A DNA stretch of 64,000 nt from Streptomyces griseofuscus (GTDB lineage: Bacteria > Actinomycetota > Actinomycetes > Streptomycetales > Streptomycetaceae), in assembly GCF_014673495.1 (NCBI RefSeq), contig NZ_CP051006.1, forward strand, positions 2,914,001 to 2,978,000. The letters are read 5' to 3'. The position numbers and the translations under genes were made by a program. Of this stretch, positions 1-9,281 are shown piece by piece; the first letter of the stretch is position 1; the number at the start of each line of letters is the position of its first letter. The notes below the pieces were generated by a model. The model worked only from the letters and a program-made list of their open reading frames with translations. It did not search any database and was not told the origin of the DNA.

Positions 1-73
1 CGTCCTCATGAGTCCTGGGTGCGTCCCCGCTGGTGGGACGTGGTCTGAGTGAAGCGGTCGGGCGGGACTGCGG

Positions 74-583
74 CTAGCGCACCCAGCCCGTGAAGCTCTG
101 TCCGAACGTCTGGGTCTTCTCCGTCGGGCGCGGCCGGGCTCCGCCGTCGACCGCGGCCGACACGGCCCGCACGAGCCAGGCGTTGACGGACAGCCCCTCC
201 CGGCTCGCGGCCTCCTCGGCCCGCGCCTTGAGCTGGGCCGGCAGCCGCAGATTGACCCGGGCGGTGCCGCCCTCGTCGGTGTCGAGGACCGCCTGCGGCG
301 GCGCGACCGGCTCGGCGGCGGCCTCGACGGGTCCGCCGGTCTCCGGCAGCGTCACCACGAAGTCGGGATCCAGCCCCCGCAGCCGCACATCGACCGAGCC
401 GGGCGCCAGGTCCCGGGTGATCTCGTCCATCGCCGCGGACAGCACATTGAGCATCGTCAACCGGGCCGCCGACTCCAAGGGGGCGGTCAGCCGCTCGGCC
501 AGCTCCCGGGCGTCCTCCCCGCCCGCTTCGGCGGCGACGGAGAGTTCGCGACGGAGGTTGTCGACATAGGGGGTCAGGTCCAT
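74..583 (-). CDS. HicB/Arc-type ribbon-helix-helix regulator
   Basis: A 169-residue protein. The C-terminal part (about residues 105-150: ARVNLRLPAQLKARAEEAASREGLSVNAW in short pieces) has the NLRLP strand plus two helices of a ribbon-helix-helix DNA-binding domain, the type annotated as HicB-family antitoxin in Streptomyces. The N-terminal 90 residues (MDLTPYVDNLRREL onward) are helical and probably mediate assembly. No toxin gene lies next to it on the upstream side. I chose ATG at 583 rather than the in-frame start at 619 because three phased TGRCRCCA sites overlap 583-612, as expected of an operator at the transcription start. It is most likely an autorepressor. The downstream neighbour lies outside the window. 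The fold call is firm; a true toxin-antitoxin role is unproven. Confidence 0.85.
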   Translation of the reverse strand: MDLTPYVDNLRRELSVAAEAGGEDARELAERLTAPLESAARLTMLNVLSAAMDEITRDLAPGSVDVRLRGLDPDFVVTLPETGGPVEAAAEPVAPPQAVLDTDEGGTARVNLRLPAQLKARAEEAASREGLSVNAWLVRAVSAAVDGGARPRPTEKTQTFGQSFTGWVR

Positions 584-612
584 GACGCCATCATGGCACC
601 ATAGTGGCGCCA
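583..612. promoter_or_regulatory. Three-copy 11-bp phased TGRCRCCA operator array
   Basis: TGACGCCA (583-590), TGGCACCA (594-601) and TGGCGCCA (605-612) begin exactly 11 bp apart and run into the start codon of the ribbon-helix-helix gene. Ribbon-helix-helix repressors commonly bind short repeats phased on one DNA face, so this is a likely autoregulatory operator. A -10-like TATGGT (minus strand, 598-603) lies inside it. Confidence 0.6.
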
Positions 613-715
613 CGCGCAAGGGGGAATGACATCACGCGCGCAGGAATCCACATGGAACGTCGACACCATGGCCCTGACCTGCATAAATGTGCGACAGAAA
701 CGTCGTGCGCCAAGG

Positions 716-773
716 TGGCGCCGGGCGGTGCCCCGTGGCACCACATGGCGCCACGTGGTGCCACATGGCGCTA
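716..773. repeat. Six-copy 10-bp phased TGGCRCCA-type array
   Basis: TGGCGCCG (716), CGGTGCCC (726), TGGCACCA (736), TGGCGCCA (746), TGGTGCCA (756) and TGGCGCTA (766) begin every 10 bp. The last copy contains the stop codon of the LysR gene. The motif is the same as in the array at 583-612, so the same ribbon-helix-helix protein is the obvious candidate ligand. The array could be an upstream auxiliary operator for looping, or repression acting on the end of the LysR transcript. Confidence 0.6.
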
Positions 774-1661
774 GGTGTGCGCCGGACCGGCGAACGCCCG
801 ACGGCTGTACGCGAGCAGTTCGCGCACCGCAGGCCCCTGTCCGTCCTTCCAGATCAGCGCGAGCAGTGCGGGGGTCTCGACGTCCTCGATCAGTCGGGCG
901 GTGAGCCGGTCGCCGTAGCGCGCGGCCATGGACTCGCTGAGGACGGCGACGGCGAGATCGCGGGCGGCCAGATCGGCGATGGCGTCGGCGGCGGTGGCCT
1001 GGAGGGCGATCACGGGGTGGAGGTCCCGCGCGGCGCACGCCTGGTCGAACACCGTACGCAGTCCGGTGCCGGGCGGCATGCACACGATCGGGTGGGCGGC
1101 CAGCTCGGACAGGGCGACCCGGGGCCGCGCGGCCAGGGGATGACCCGGCGGTACGGCGGCGACCAGCCGTTCGCTGATCAGGGTCAGCGTCTCCAGGCCC
1201 TCCGGAGCGGCGGCCGCGGCGCCGACCAGCGCCAGATCGACGGCGCCCGCGCGCACCCCCTCGACCAGCCGGTCGGAGTTGTCCTCCAGGAGCGAGAGCT
1301 CCACCCCGGGGTGGTCCCGGTGGAACGCGGCGAGGGCCTCGAACAGCGGGGTCACGGTGCAGCCGACGACCATCCCGACGGTGAGCCGGCCCCGGATCAG
1401 ATCGCTCACCTCGCCCACCGCCTGCCCGACCGCCCCGGCCGCGGCGAGCGCGGTGCGGGCGTGGGCGAGCGCGGCCTTGCCCGCGACCGTGAGCGTGACC
1501 GTGCGCGCCGAGCGGTCGAACAGCTCCGCCCCCAGCTCCCGCTCCAGCCGCCGGATCTGGGCGCTGACACCGGACTGGCTGATGTGCACCCGCTCGGCGG
1601 CCCGGGTGAAGTTCCGCTCCTCGGCGACCGCGACGAAGTACTCCAGCTGCCTCAGTTCCAT
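771..1661 (-). CDS. LysR-family transcriptional regulator
   Basis: A 296-residue LysR-type regulator. Residues 1-60 (MELRQLEYFVAVAEERNFTRAAERVHISQ) form the winged helix-turn-helix with the usual ElrqLeyFvavae opening. The rest is the periplasmic-binding-like effector domain, including the PPGHPL stretch typical of the family. The start at 1661 puts the canonical N-terminus first; the longer open frame upstream adds nothing conserved. It is transcribed divergently from the small NTF2-like gene at 1815, and the 153-bp gap contains a CCAGAAGT dyad that fits a LysR site. By the family's usual pattern it probably controls itself and the divergent gene. The effector is unknown. Confidence 0.9.
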   Translation of the reverse strand: MELRQLEYFVAVAEERNFTRAAERVHISQSGVSAQIRRLERELGAELFDRSARTVTLTVAGKAALAHARTALAAAGAVGQAVGEVSDLIRGRLTVGMVVGCTVTPLFEALAAFHRDHPGVELSLLEDNSDRLVEGVRAGAVDLALVGAAAAAPEGLETLTLISERLVAAVPPGHPLAARPRVALSELAAHPIVCMPPGTGLRTVFDQACAARDLHPVIALQATAADAIADLAARDLAVAVLSESMAARYGDRLTARLIEDVETPALLALIWKDGQGPAVRELLAYSRRAFAGPAHT

Positions 1662-1679
1662 GACTCTGGATTCTAGTTT

Positions 1680-1707
1680 CCAGAAGTTCCATCTGTTGGA
1701 CTTCTGG
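1680..1707. promoter_or_regulatory. Putative LysR operator dyad
   Basis: CCAGAAGT (1680-1687) and ACTTCTGG (1700-1707) form a perfect 8-bp inverted repeat separated by 12 bases, between the divergent LysR and NTF2-like genes. The position and interrupted-dyad shape fit a LysR-type binding site. Confidence 0.55.
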
Positions 1708-1814
1708 CCGGCTCGCGACCAGGCTGGAGGCATCGAGAGACCGTGTCGACAGGCCATGTCAGCGGGCCATGTCGACGGAGAGCGTCGTCAGACATCACGG
1801 ATGAGGAGGAAGCC

Positions 1815-2180
1815 GTGCCCGAGTACGAGAAGGCCATGCGCCCCGAGGACATCACCCGCTTGTTCGTCGAGCGGTCCAACGCGGGGGACGCGGCCGGGGT
1901 CGCCGCGCTCTACGAGGAGGACGCGGTGCTGGCGTACCCGCCGGGCGAGCGGACCGTGGGCCGGGAGGCGATCCGGGAGCTGTGGGCGAAGGTGCTGGCG
2001 AACCGGCCCCGGTTCGAGCCGGAGCCGCCGCTGCCCACGCTGGTCAGCGGCGACATCGCGCTCACCGCGACCCCGCCGAAGGACGGGACCGGCGCCCGCG
2101 CCCAGGTCGCCAGGCGCCAGCCCGACGGCAGCTGGCTGCGGCTGCTGGACCAGCCGGAGTTCGTGGCGCCCGCCCGTTGA
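1815..2180 (+). CDS. SnoaL/NTF2-like family protein
   Basis: A 121-residue protein with the NTF2-like (YybH/SnoaL) pattern: a helix carrying VERSNAGDAAGVAALYEEDAVLAYPPGERTVG, then IRELWAKVL and alternating strands ending in WLRLLDQPEF. Members of this fold are small cone-shaped enzymes or binding proteins, and the sequence alone does not tell the substrate. The GTG at 1815 is preceded by GAGGAGGAAG at the right distance, which decides the start over upstream in-frame codons. It is divergent from the LysR gene, so it is probably its target, and convergent with the thioesterase gene 24 bases downstream. Confidence 0.75.
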   Translation: MPEYEKAMRPEDITRLFVERSNAGDAAGVAALYEEDAVLAYPPGERTVGREAIRELWAKVLANRPRFEPEPPLPTLVSGDIALTATPPKDGTGARAQVARRQPDGSWLRLLDQPEFVAPAR

Positions 2181-2189
2181 TCCCGGGCC

Positions 2190-2203
2190 CCGGGCGCGCC
2201 CGG
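2190..2203. terminator. GC-rich palindrome between convergent genes
   Basis: CCGGGCGCGCCCGG is a perfect 14-bp palindrome filling most of the 24-bp gap between two convergent stop codons. It could act as a weak bidirectional terminator, but there is no loop or T-run. Confidence 0.3.
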
Positions 2204-2204
2204 C

Positions 2205-3068
2205 TCAGGCCAGCCTGACCCGCGCCAGCTGGCGGGACTGGGCCACCAGCCGGTCCTCGCTGTCCCAGACCTCCGCGTCCTCCTCCAGGAAGCCGCCGGC
2301 GAGATTGCGGGTGGTGATGGCGACGCGCAGCGGGCCCGGGGCGGGGCGGTGCCGGATGTGGGCCGTCAGTTCGACGGTGGGGACCCAGCCCTTGAGGCCC
2401 ATCTCGAAGGCGGTCGGCGGCAGCGCGTCCACGGCCAGCAGCAGCGAGAGCGGGTCGGCGTCACGGCCGTCCGCGAGGCCGAACCAGGCGCGCATCTCGC
2501 CCTTGCCCGAGGGCTGTCCGATCGCCCAGCCGACGGTGGCCGGGTCCAGCTTGAGCAGCAGCCGGTCGGTGATGGCCGAGACGCCCCTGAGCGGGTCGGG
2601 GCCGTCGGCCGGGCCGAAACACTGCTCGTAGGGCGGGATCGCGGGCGGCTTCGCGGTCGTACGGACGTCGTCGGGAAGGCCGGCGAGGTCGCCGTAGGAG
2701 GCCAGGACGCGGATCCGCTCGACCTCGTTGCCCTCGTCGTCGTACTGGAAGAGCGAGGCCTGGCCGGTGGACAGGGTGCGGCCGGTGCGGACGGTCTCGG
2801 TGCGGATCACGGCCCGGCCCGGCCGGGACGCGGTCAGGTAGTGCGCGGAGATGGTGAACGGGTCCGGGTGCGGCAGGGCGTCCCCGAGGGCCCGGCCGAG
2901 CACGGCCAGCAGATAGCCGCCGTTGACGGCGCCGAGGATGGTCCAGCCGGCCGAGAGGTCGATGTCGTAGACCCCGGGCTCGCGGCGGACGACGGCGGTG
3001 TCGCGGTCGAACTCGCTGTCGCCGGTCACGGCCCGCGACGGGGAGGGCGCGGAAGCTGCTTCTGCCAT
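2205..3068 (-). CDS. Acyl-CoA thioesterase-like double-hotdog protein
   Basis: A 287-residue protein with two hotdog repeats, as in TesB/4HBT_3 family acyl-CoA thioesterases. The first carries the helix motif GWTILGAVNGGYLLAVLGRAL with HPDPFTISAHYLTASRPGRA (about residues 40-90). The second ends the protein with PTVELTAHIRHRPAPGPLRVAITTRNLAGGFLEED. Such enzymes hydrolyse acyl-CoA to free acid and CoA in the cytoplasm. ATG at 3068 was chosen because the longer frame adds only a non-conserved stretch. It is divergent from the esterase gene at 3228. A TTACTAAGCGGTAG element sits about 25 bp upstream of the start and may be a regulator site. The substrate is unknown. Confidence 0.8.
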   Translation of the reverse strand: MAEAASAPSPSRAVTGDSEFDRDTAVVRREPGVYDIDLSAGWTILGAVNGGYLLAVLGRALGDALPHPDPFTISAHYLTASRPGRAVIRTETVRTGRTLSTGQASLFQYDDEGNEVERIRVLASYGDLAGLPDDVRTTAKPPAIPPYEQCFGPADGPDPLRGVSAITDRLLLKLDPATVGWAIGQPSGKGEMRAWFGLADGRDADPLSLLLAVDALPPTAFEMGLKGWVPTVELTAHIRHRPAPGPLRVAITTRNLAGGFLEEDAEVWDSEDRLVAQSRQLARVRLA

Positions 3069-3227
3069 GCCTGAACGGTACAACAGGCAATTACTAAGCG
3101 GTAGCTTTCCCGTGTCACCACCCCTCGCCGTCACGGTAGGATCACAGGAGGTGAGGTTTCGGCAATTTCTCGGTAAGTGTCAGGACACGTCCGTAACCCC
3201 GGGGCCTTGTTTTCCCTCTATCGGGAC

Positions 3228-4538
3228 ATGAGCCTCACCGGGACTCCGTTCCTCTACACGACCGTCGTGCTGGCCGTGATCGCCCTCATACTGCCGCTTC
3301 TGCTGTGGTCGAAGATGCGCGGCCCCAAGCACCTGCGCACCGTCGCCCGCGTACTGATGCTGCTGTTCGCCCAGGGCACGGCCGTCACGCTGGTCTTCGT
3401 GCTGGTGAACAACCAGAACAACCTGTACGACAACTGGGCCGACCTCTTCGGCACCGGCAGCCATGTCGAGCAGGCCGCCGACCTCGGCCGCGACGGCACG
3501 GGCGGCATAGCGGTCAAGCACCTGCCCAAGGTCAAGCAGACCTTCGAGCAGGCCACCGGGCCCGGCATGCACTCCGCCGGCGGCGTCCGCGTCACCCAGC
3601 TCAAGGGCCGGGTCTCCGGCGTCGACGCCGAGGTCTACGTCTGGCTGCCGCCGCAGTACAACGACCCGGCGTACCGGCACAAGAAGTTCCCGGTGGTCGA
3701 GGTGCTGCCCGGCTACCCCGGTTCGGCGCGCGCCTGGTTCGGCTCGATGAAGGCCCATGAGCAGCTGCTGCCGCTGATGAAGAGCGGCCAGGTCGCCCCC
3801 TTCATCATGGTCGCCCCGCGCACCAACCTGCTGGCCGGTGTGGACACCGGCTGCGCCAACATCCCGGGGCAGGTCAACGCCGACACCTGGCTGAGCATCG
3901 ACGTGCCCAAGATGGTCATGGACAACTTCCGTGCCCAGCCGGCCCCGCAGGGCTGGGCCATCGCCGGGTACTCGGCGGGCGCCCAGTGCGCGGTCAAGCT
4001 GGCCGTGGCGCACCCGGACCGGTACAAGGCCGCGGTGAGCATGTCGGGCTACAACGACCCGATCGGCGAGCGCAACTCGCTGGCCTCGCAGAACCCCACC
4101 CTGCGCGCCGAGAACAACCCCTACCTGCTGCTGAAGAAGGCCGCCGTGCCGCCGCCCATCGCGCTCTACCTCTCCGGCGAGTCCGGTGACGGCTATGAGG
4201 CGGGCATGGCGCTGGAGTCCGTGGCCAAGGCGCCGACCACCGTGCACGTGGTCTTCCTGCCGAAGAGCGCGGGCGGTCACACGATGGCGCTGTGGCGGCC
4301 GCAGGTGCCCGATGTGTTCCGCTGGCTCACCCTCCAGATGGGCCAGAGCCACGCCAAGGGCCGGGACCACTCCGTGCCCGGCACCCCCGCCCCCGGGACC
4401 GGCGTCGGCGCCCCCGCCGGGACGGCCGCGGCCGGGAGCACCGGTACTACTCCTCGGTCACTGTCGACCGGCGGTTCCACGCACGCGGAGCTCGCCAGTG
4501 GAACCGCATCGCGAGAAGACGCAGCACAAAAGCGGTGA
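3228..4538 (+). CDS. Membrane-anchored alpha/beta-hydrolase-fold esterase
   Basis: A 436-residue protein of the putative-esterase (antigen 85/esterase D-like) fold. The N-terminus has two hydrophobic segments (LYTTVVLAVIALILPLLLW, about residues 8-26, and LMLLFAQGTAVTLVFVLV, about 43-60), so the catalytic domain is likely outside the membrane. The nucleophile elbow reads AIAGYSAGAQC (GYSAG). The oxyanion region is EVLPGYPG, and a late GGHTMALW supplies the histidine. The C-terminal 60 residues are Pro/Gly/Ala/Thr rich and of low complexity. ATG at 3228 gives the clean membrane segment. Its last 92 bases overlap the convergent TRIC-like gene, so the tail length is the least certain part. The substrate is unknown; cell-envelope esters are a reasonable guess. 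Confidence 0.85.
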   Translation: MSLTGTPFLYTTVVLAVIALILPLLLWSKMRGPKHLRTVARVLMLLFAQGTAVTLVFVLVNNQNNLYDNWADLFGTGSHVEQAADLGRDGTGGIAVKHLPKVKQTFEQATGPGMHSAGGVRVTQLKGRVSGVDAEVYVWLPPQYNDPAYRHKKFPVVEVLPGYPGSARAWFGSMKAHEQLLPLMKSGQVAPFIMVAPRTNLLAGVDTGCANIPGQVNADTWLSIDVPKMVMDNFRAQPAPQGWAIAGYSAGAQCAVKLAVAHPDRYKAAVSMSGYNDPIGERNSLASQNPTLRAENNPYLLLKKAAVPPPIALYLSGESGDGYEAGMALESVAKAPTTVHVVFLPKSAGGHTMALWRPQVPDVFRWLTLQMGQSHAKGRDHSVPGTPAPGTGVGAPAGTAAAGSTGTTPRSLSTGGSTHAELASGTASREDAAQKR

Positions 4539-5106
4539 CGGCCGCGATCCCACTGGTGAGGGGGGTCAGCGCGTCGTAGCGGATGCACAGCACCACCATG
4601 CCCGCGCCGACCATCGCTGGGACCGCGTACAGATCGCGGTCCCAGCGCAGCAGCGAGGGCACCTCGTTGGCCACCAGGTCGCGCAGCACACCGCCGCCGA
4701 CCGCGGTGGCCAGGCCGAGCGTCGCCGACGCGGTCAGGCCGAGGCCGTAGCCGTACGCCTTCGTCGTACCGCTGACGCAGAACAGGCCGAGGCCGGCCGC
4801 GTCGAAGACCAGCACCGCCGTCTGGATCCGCTCCACATGCGGGTGCAGGAAGAAGACGACGAGCGTGGCGAGCAACGGGGTGACGAAGTACCCGAGGTCC
4901 GTGAAGGCGGCCGGGGGCAGGGCCCCGATCACCACATCGCGGAAGAGCCCCCCGCCCAGCGCGGTGACCTCGGCGAGCACGGCGATGCCGAACACGTCGA
5001 AGTTCTTCCGGACGGCCAGCAGCGCGCCGGAGATCGCGAAGACGAAGATGCCGATCACGTCGAGCGTGTGCTGGACGGAGGGGCTGAAGAACTGTTGGAG
5101 CTGCAC
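4447..5106 (-). CDS. TRIC/YadS-family (UPF0126) cation channel-like membrane protein
   Basis: A 219-residue membrane protein with two UPF0126 repeats. Repeat 1 is IGIFVFAISGALLAVRKNFDVFGIAVLAEVTALGGGLFRDVVIG. Repeat 2 has GLGLFCVSGTTKAYGYGLGLTASATLGLATAVGGGVLRDLVANEVP. The paired GGG-x-x-RD motifs are diagnostic of prokaryotic TRIC channels, which form potassium-selective trimers. About seven transmembrane helices are evident. ATG at 5106 begins the usual MQLQQFF sequence. The 3' end overlaps the convergent esterase gene by 92 bp, so the last 30 codons of each gene are antisense to the other. Confidence 0.9.
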   Translation of the reverse strand: MQLQQFFSPSVQHTLDVIGIFVFAISGALLAVRKNFDVFGIAVLAEVTALGGGLFRDVVIGALPPAAFTDLGYFVTPLLATLVVFFLHPHVERIQTAVLVFDAAGLGLFCVSGTTKAYGYGLGLTASATLGLATAVGGGVLRDLVANEVPSLLRWDRDLYAVPAMVGAGMVVLCIRYDALTPLTSGIAAVTAFVLRLLAMRFHWRAPRAWNRRSTVTEE

Positions 5107-5153
5107 CCTGACATTCTCACCTGTCGAGCGGGCTGAACCTTACAAAGCCAGGC

Positions 5154-6545
5154 TCACAGGGCGGGTTTACCTGTGGTGAACAGCCAGGTGTCGAACAGAT
5201 CACCGAGCTGCTGTCCGCTGATCCGCTCGGCGAGGCGGATGAAGTCGGCGGTGTCGGCGTTGCCGTGCCGGTGCAGCCGGGTCCAGGCGGGGAGCAGCCT
5301 GAAGAACGCCTTGTCGCCGATCCGCTCGCGCAGCACCTGGAGGGTCATGGCGCCGCGGTCGTAGACGGCGCCGGCGAACATCGTGTCCCGCTGCGGGTCG
5401 GCGACCTTCGTCTGCCAGAAGTGCGAGTCGGCCGGGTGCGAGTCGTAGTCGGCCAGGAACGCGTCATGGGCGGTGCGGGTGCCCCGGTGCTCGGCCCACA
5501 GCCACTGGGCGTAGGTGGCGAAGCCCTCGTTGAGCCAGACGTCCTTCCACTGGGCCACGCTCACCGAGTCGCCGAACCACTGGTGGGCCAGCTCGTGCAC
5601 GATGGTCGTCTCGCTGCGCACGGCGGAGTACGCCGGCTTGGACTGCACCTCCAGCGAGAACCCGGCCTCGGGCATGTCGTCCACGATCGCGCCGGTCTCC
5701 TCGAACGGGTAGGGCCCGAAGAGCTTCGACCAGTAATCGGTGGCCTCCGCGGTGACCGCGTACACATCGACCTTGTTCGAGTTCTTCAGGACCGGGTCGA
5801 CGGCGACGTAGATCGGGATGCCGCCGGGGGTGCGGCCGGTGCGGACGTCGAACTTGCCGATGGTGGCGGTGGCGAGATAGGTCGCCATCGGCTCGGACTC
5901 CCGCCAGTGGGTGTACGTCGAGCCGCCCCGGTCGCGTGTCGACACCAGCCGCCCGTTGGAGACGGCGGTCAGACCCTTCGGCGCCTTGATCCGGATGTCG
6001 TAGGTCGCCTTGTCGGAGGGGTGGTCGCTGGACGGGAACCAGGTGGAGGCGGCGTTGGGCTCACAGGCGACGAAAACGCCGTCGGGCGTCTTCATCCAGC
6101 CGTACTCGGAGCCGAAGACGATGGGCCCGGTCAGGGGCTGGGGCACGCCGCCGTAGGTGACGCGCACGGTGAAGCGCCGGTTCCTGGCGAGCGGGCCGCG
6201 CGGGGTGACGGTGACCTCGGCGCCGTCCCTGCTGAACCGGGCGTTCCTTCCGTTCACCTCGATCCGGGTGATCTCCAGCTGCTGGAGGTCCAGATCGAAG
6301 GAGGAGAGGTTCTGGGTGGCGCGGGCGGTGAGGGTCGTACGGCCGTCCAGGCGGCCGGTGTCCGGGGCGTACGCCAGGTCGAGGTCGTAGTGCAGCGCGT
6401 CGAAGCCGCCGTTGCCCAGCTCGGGGAAGTAGGGGTCGCCGATGCCGGGAGCGCCGGGGGTGGGGGCCGGGGCGGCGGCGATGAGCAGGAAGGAGGCCGC
6501 GGCGGTGGCCAGGACCCCCGCACGTGCCGAACGGGAGAGTGCCAT
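5154..6545 (-). CDS. Secreted M1-family zinc metallopeptidase
   Basis: A 463-residue aminopeptidase N-like enzyme with an N-terminal signal peptide (MALSRSARAGVLATAAASFLLIAAAPAP). The zinc motif is H317-E318-L-A-H321 with the third ligand at E340 (LNEGFATYAQWLW). The substrate-anchoring region, normally GAMEN, reads DDMPEAGFSLEVQ here, at the place expected for the family's exopeptidase motif. The N-terminal half is the beta-sandwich domain (FDALHYDLDLAYAPDTGRLDG). At about 460 residues it lacks the large C-terminal ERAP1-like domain, as is usual for the secreted actinobacterial branch. AAAGGGACG precedes the ATG. It lies 118 bp downstream of the importer ATPase stop on the same strand side, and a GGCATGTACATGCC palindrome sits about 70 bp upstream of its start. 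Confidence 0.9.
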   Translation of the reverse strand: MALSRSARAGVLATAAASFLLIAAAPAPTPGAPGIGDPYFPELGNGGFDALHYDLDLAYAPDTGRLDGRTTLTARATQNLSSFDLDLQQLEITRIEVNGRNARFSRDGAEVTVTPRGPLARNRRFTVRVTYGGVPQPLTGPIVFGSEYGWMKTPDGVFVACEPNAASTWFPSSDHPSDKATYDIRIKAPKGLTAVSNGRLVSTRDRGGSTYTHWRESEPMATYLATATIGKFDVRTGRTPGGIPIYVAVDPVLKNSNKVDVYAVTAEATDYWSKLFGPYPFEETGAIVDDMPEAGFSLEVQSKPAYSAVRSETTIVHELAHQWFGDSVSVAQWKDVWLNEGFATYAQWLWAEHRGTRTAHDAFLADYDSHPADSHFWQTKVADPQRDTMFAGAVYDRGAMTLQVLRERIGDKAFFRLLPAWTRLHRHGNADTADFIRLAERISGQQLGDLFDTWLFTTGKPAL

Positions 6546-6612
6546 GAGTCGTCCCTTTCGAGCGTGTACCGATCAGGTGTCGGACACGGGCGACTCTGCA
6601 CTCTCCCGTTTA

Positions 6613-6626
6613 GGCATGTACATGCC
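6613..6626. promoter_or_regulatory. 14-bp palindrome upstream of the M1 peptidase gene
   Basis: GGCATGTACATGCC is a perfect palindrome in the 118-bp gap, about 70 bp upstream of the peptidase start and about 40 bp past the importer operon's last stop codon. It may be an operator for the peptidase promoter. Confidence 0.4.
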
Positions 6627-6663
6627 CTTGCGTGAACCGGCCCCGGGCGGCAGGCCTTTTCGG

Positions 6664-8195
<1,532 letters not shown>

Positions 8196-8199
<4 letters not shown>

Positions 8200-9281
8200 A
8201 GCTTCGGCGCAATCTCTTCGGTCCAGATCCGCTCACGGTCCTCGGCCGGCAGGTGGCAGGCGGACCAGTGTCCGGCGCCGACCAGCTGGAGCTCGGGGCG
8301 CACCGTGCGGCTGACGTTCTCCGCGGGGACGTCCGCGTACGGGCAGCGCGGGTGGAAGGCACAGCCCGAGGGGACGTTGATGAGGCTCGGCGGCTGGCCC
8401 TTGACCGGGATGAGCCGCTCGGAGGTCTCACGGTCGATGCGGGGCATCGAGCCGAGCAGGCCCCAGGTGTAGGGGTGCTGCGGCTTCTCGAAGACCTCGG
8501 CGGCGGCACCGCGCTCCACGCACCGGCCGCCGTACATCACCAGGACGTCGTCGGCGATCTCGGCGACCACGCCGAGGTCGTGCGTGATCATGATGACCGC
8601 GGAGCCGAACTCCTTCTGGAGGTCGCGGATCAGGTCGAGGATCTGCGCCTGGACGGTCACGTCGAGGGCAGTGGTCGGCTCGTCCGCGATGAGCAGTTCG
8701 GGGTTGTTCACCAGCGCCATGGCGATCATGGCGCGCTGGCGCATACCGCCGGAGAACTCGTGCGGGTAGCCGTCGACGCGCTTGGCCGGCTCGGGGATGC
8801 CGACGCGGTCGAGCATCTCGATGGCGCGGGTGCGCGCCTCCTTCTTGCTGACCTTGTGGTGCACCCGGTACGCCTCGACGATCTGGTCGCCGACCTTGTA
8901 GTAGGGGTGCATCGCGGACAGCGGGTCCTGGAAGATCATCGCCATGTCGCGGCCGCGGAGCCTGCGTACCTCGTCCGGGGAGGCGCCGACCAGCTCCTTG
9001 CCGTTCAGCCAGATCTCGCCGGACATCCGCACGTTCTTGCCGCGCGCGCCGAGCCGGTGCAGGCCCATGACGGCGAGCGAGGTGACGGACTTGCCCGAGC
9101 CGGACTCGCCGACGATGGCGAGGGTCTTGCCCTTGTCCACCGAGAAGGAGAGCCCGTCGACGGACTTGACGATGCCGTCGTCGGTCGGGAAGTGCACCTT
9201 GAGGTCGCGGACCTCCAGGAAGGCCGAGGGCGCCTTTGCGGTGGTTCCCTCGCCCGTTTCGGTCTTGGAGAGTTCGGTCAC
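8196..9281 (-). CDS. Peptide ABC importer ATPase (DppD/OppD type)
   Basis: A 361-residue ABC ATPase. Walker [10 protein letters not shown]-loop [12 protein letters not shown], signature [15 protein letters not shown], Walker [13 protein letters not shown] and switch histidine VIMITHDLG are all intact. The C-terminal [15 protein letters not shown] cysteine-rich extension is typical of oligopeptide/nickel ATPases. It pairs with the next gene to drive peptide import. The start is GTG at 9281, overlapping the stop of the upstream permease by 4 bases (GTGA). The longer open frame upstream is only the shadow of the permease. Confidence 0.92.

Noticed and set aside
1..73. Possible start of a minus-strand gene (ATGAGGACG at 9-1, AGGA before it) downstream of the HicB-like gene
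   Set aside because: Only three codons are in the window and the ribosome-site spacing is poor, so it cannot be supported.
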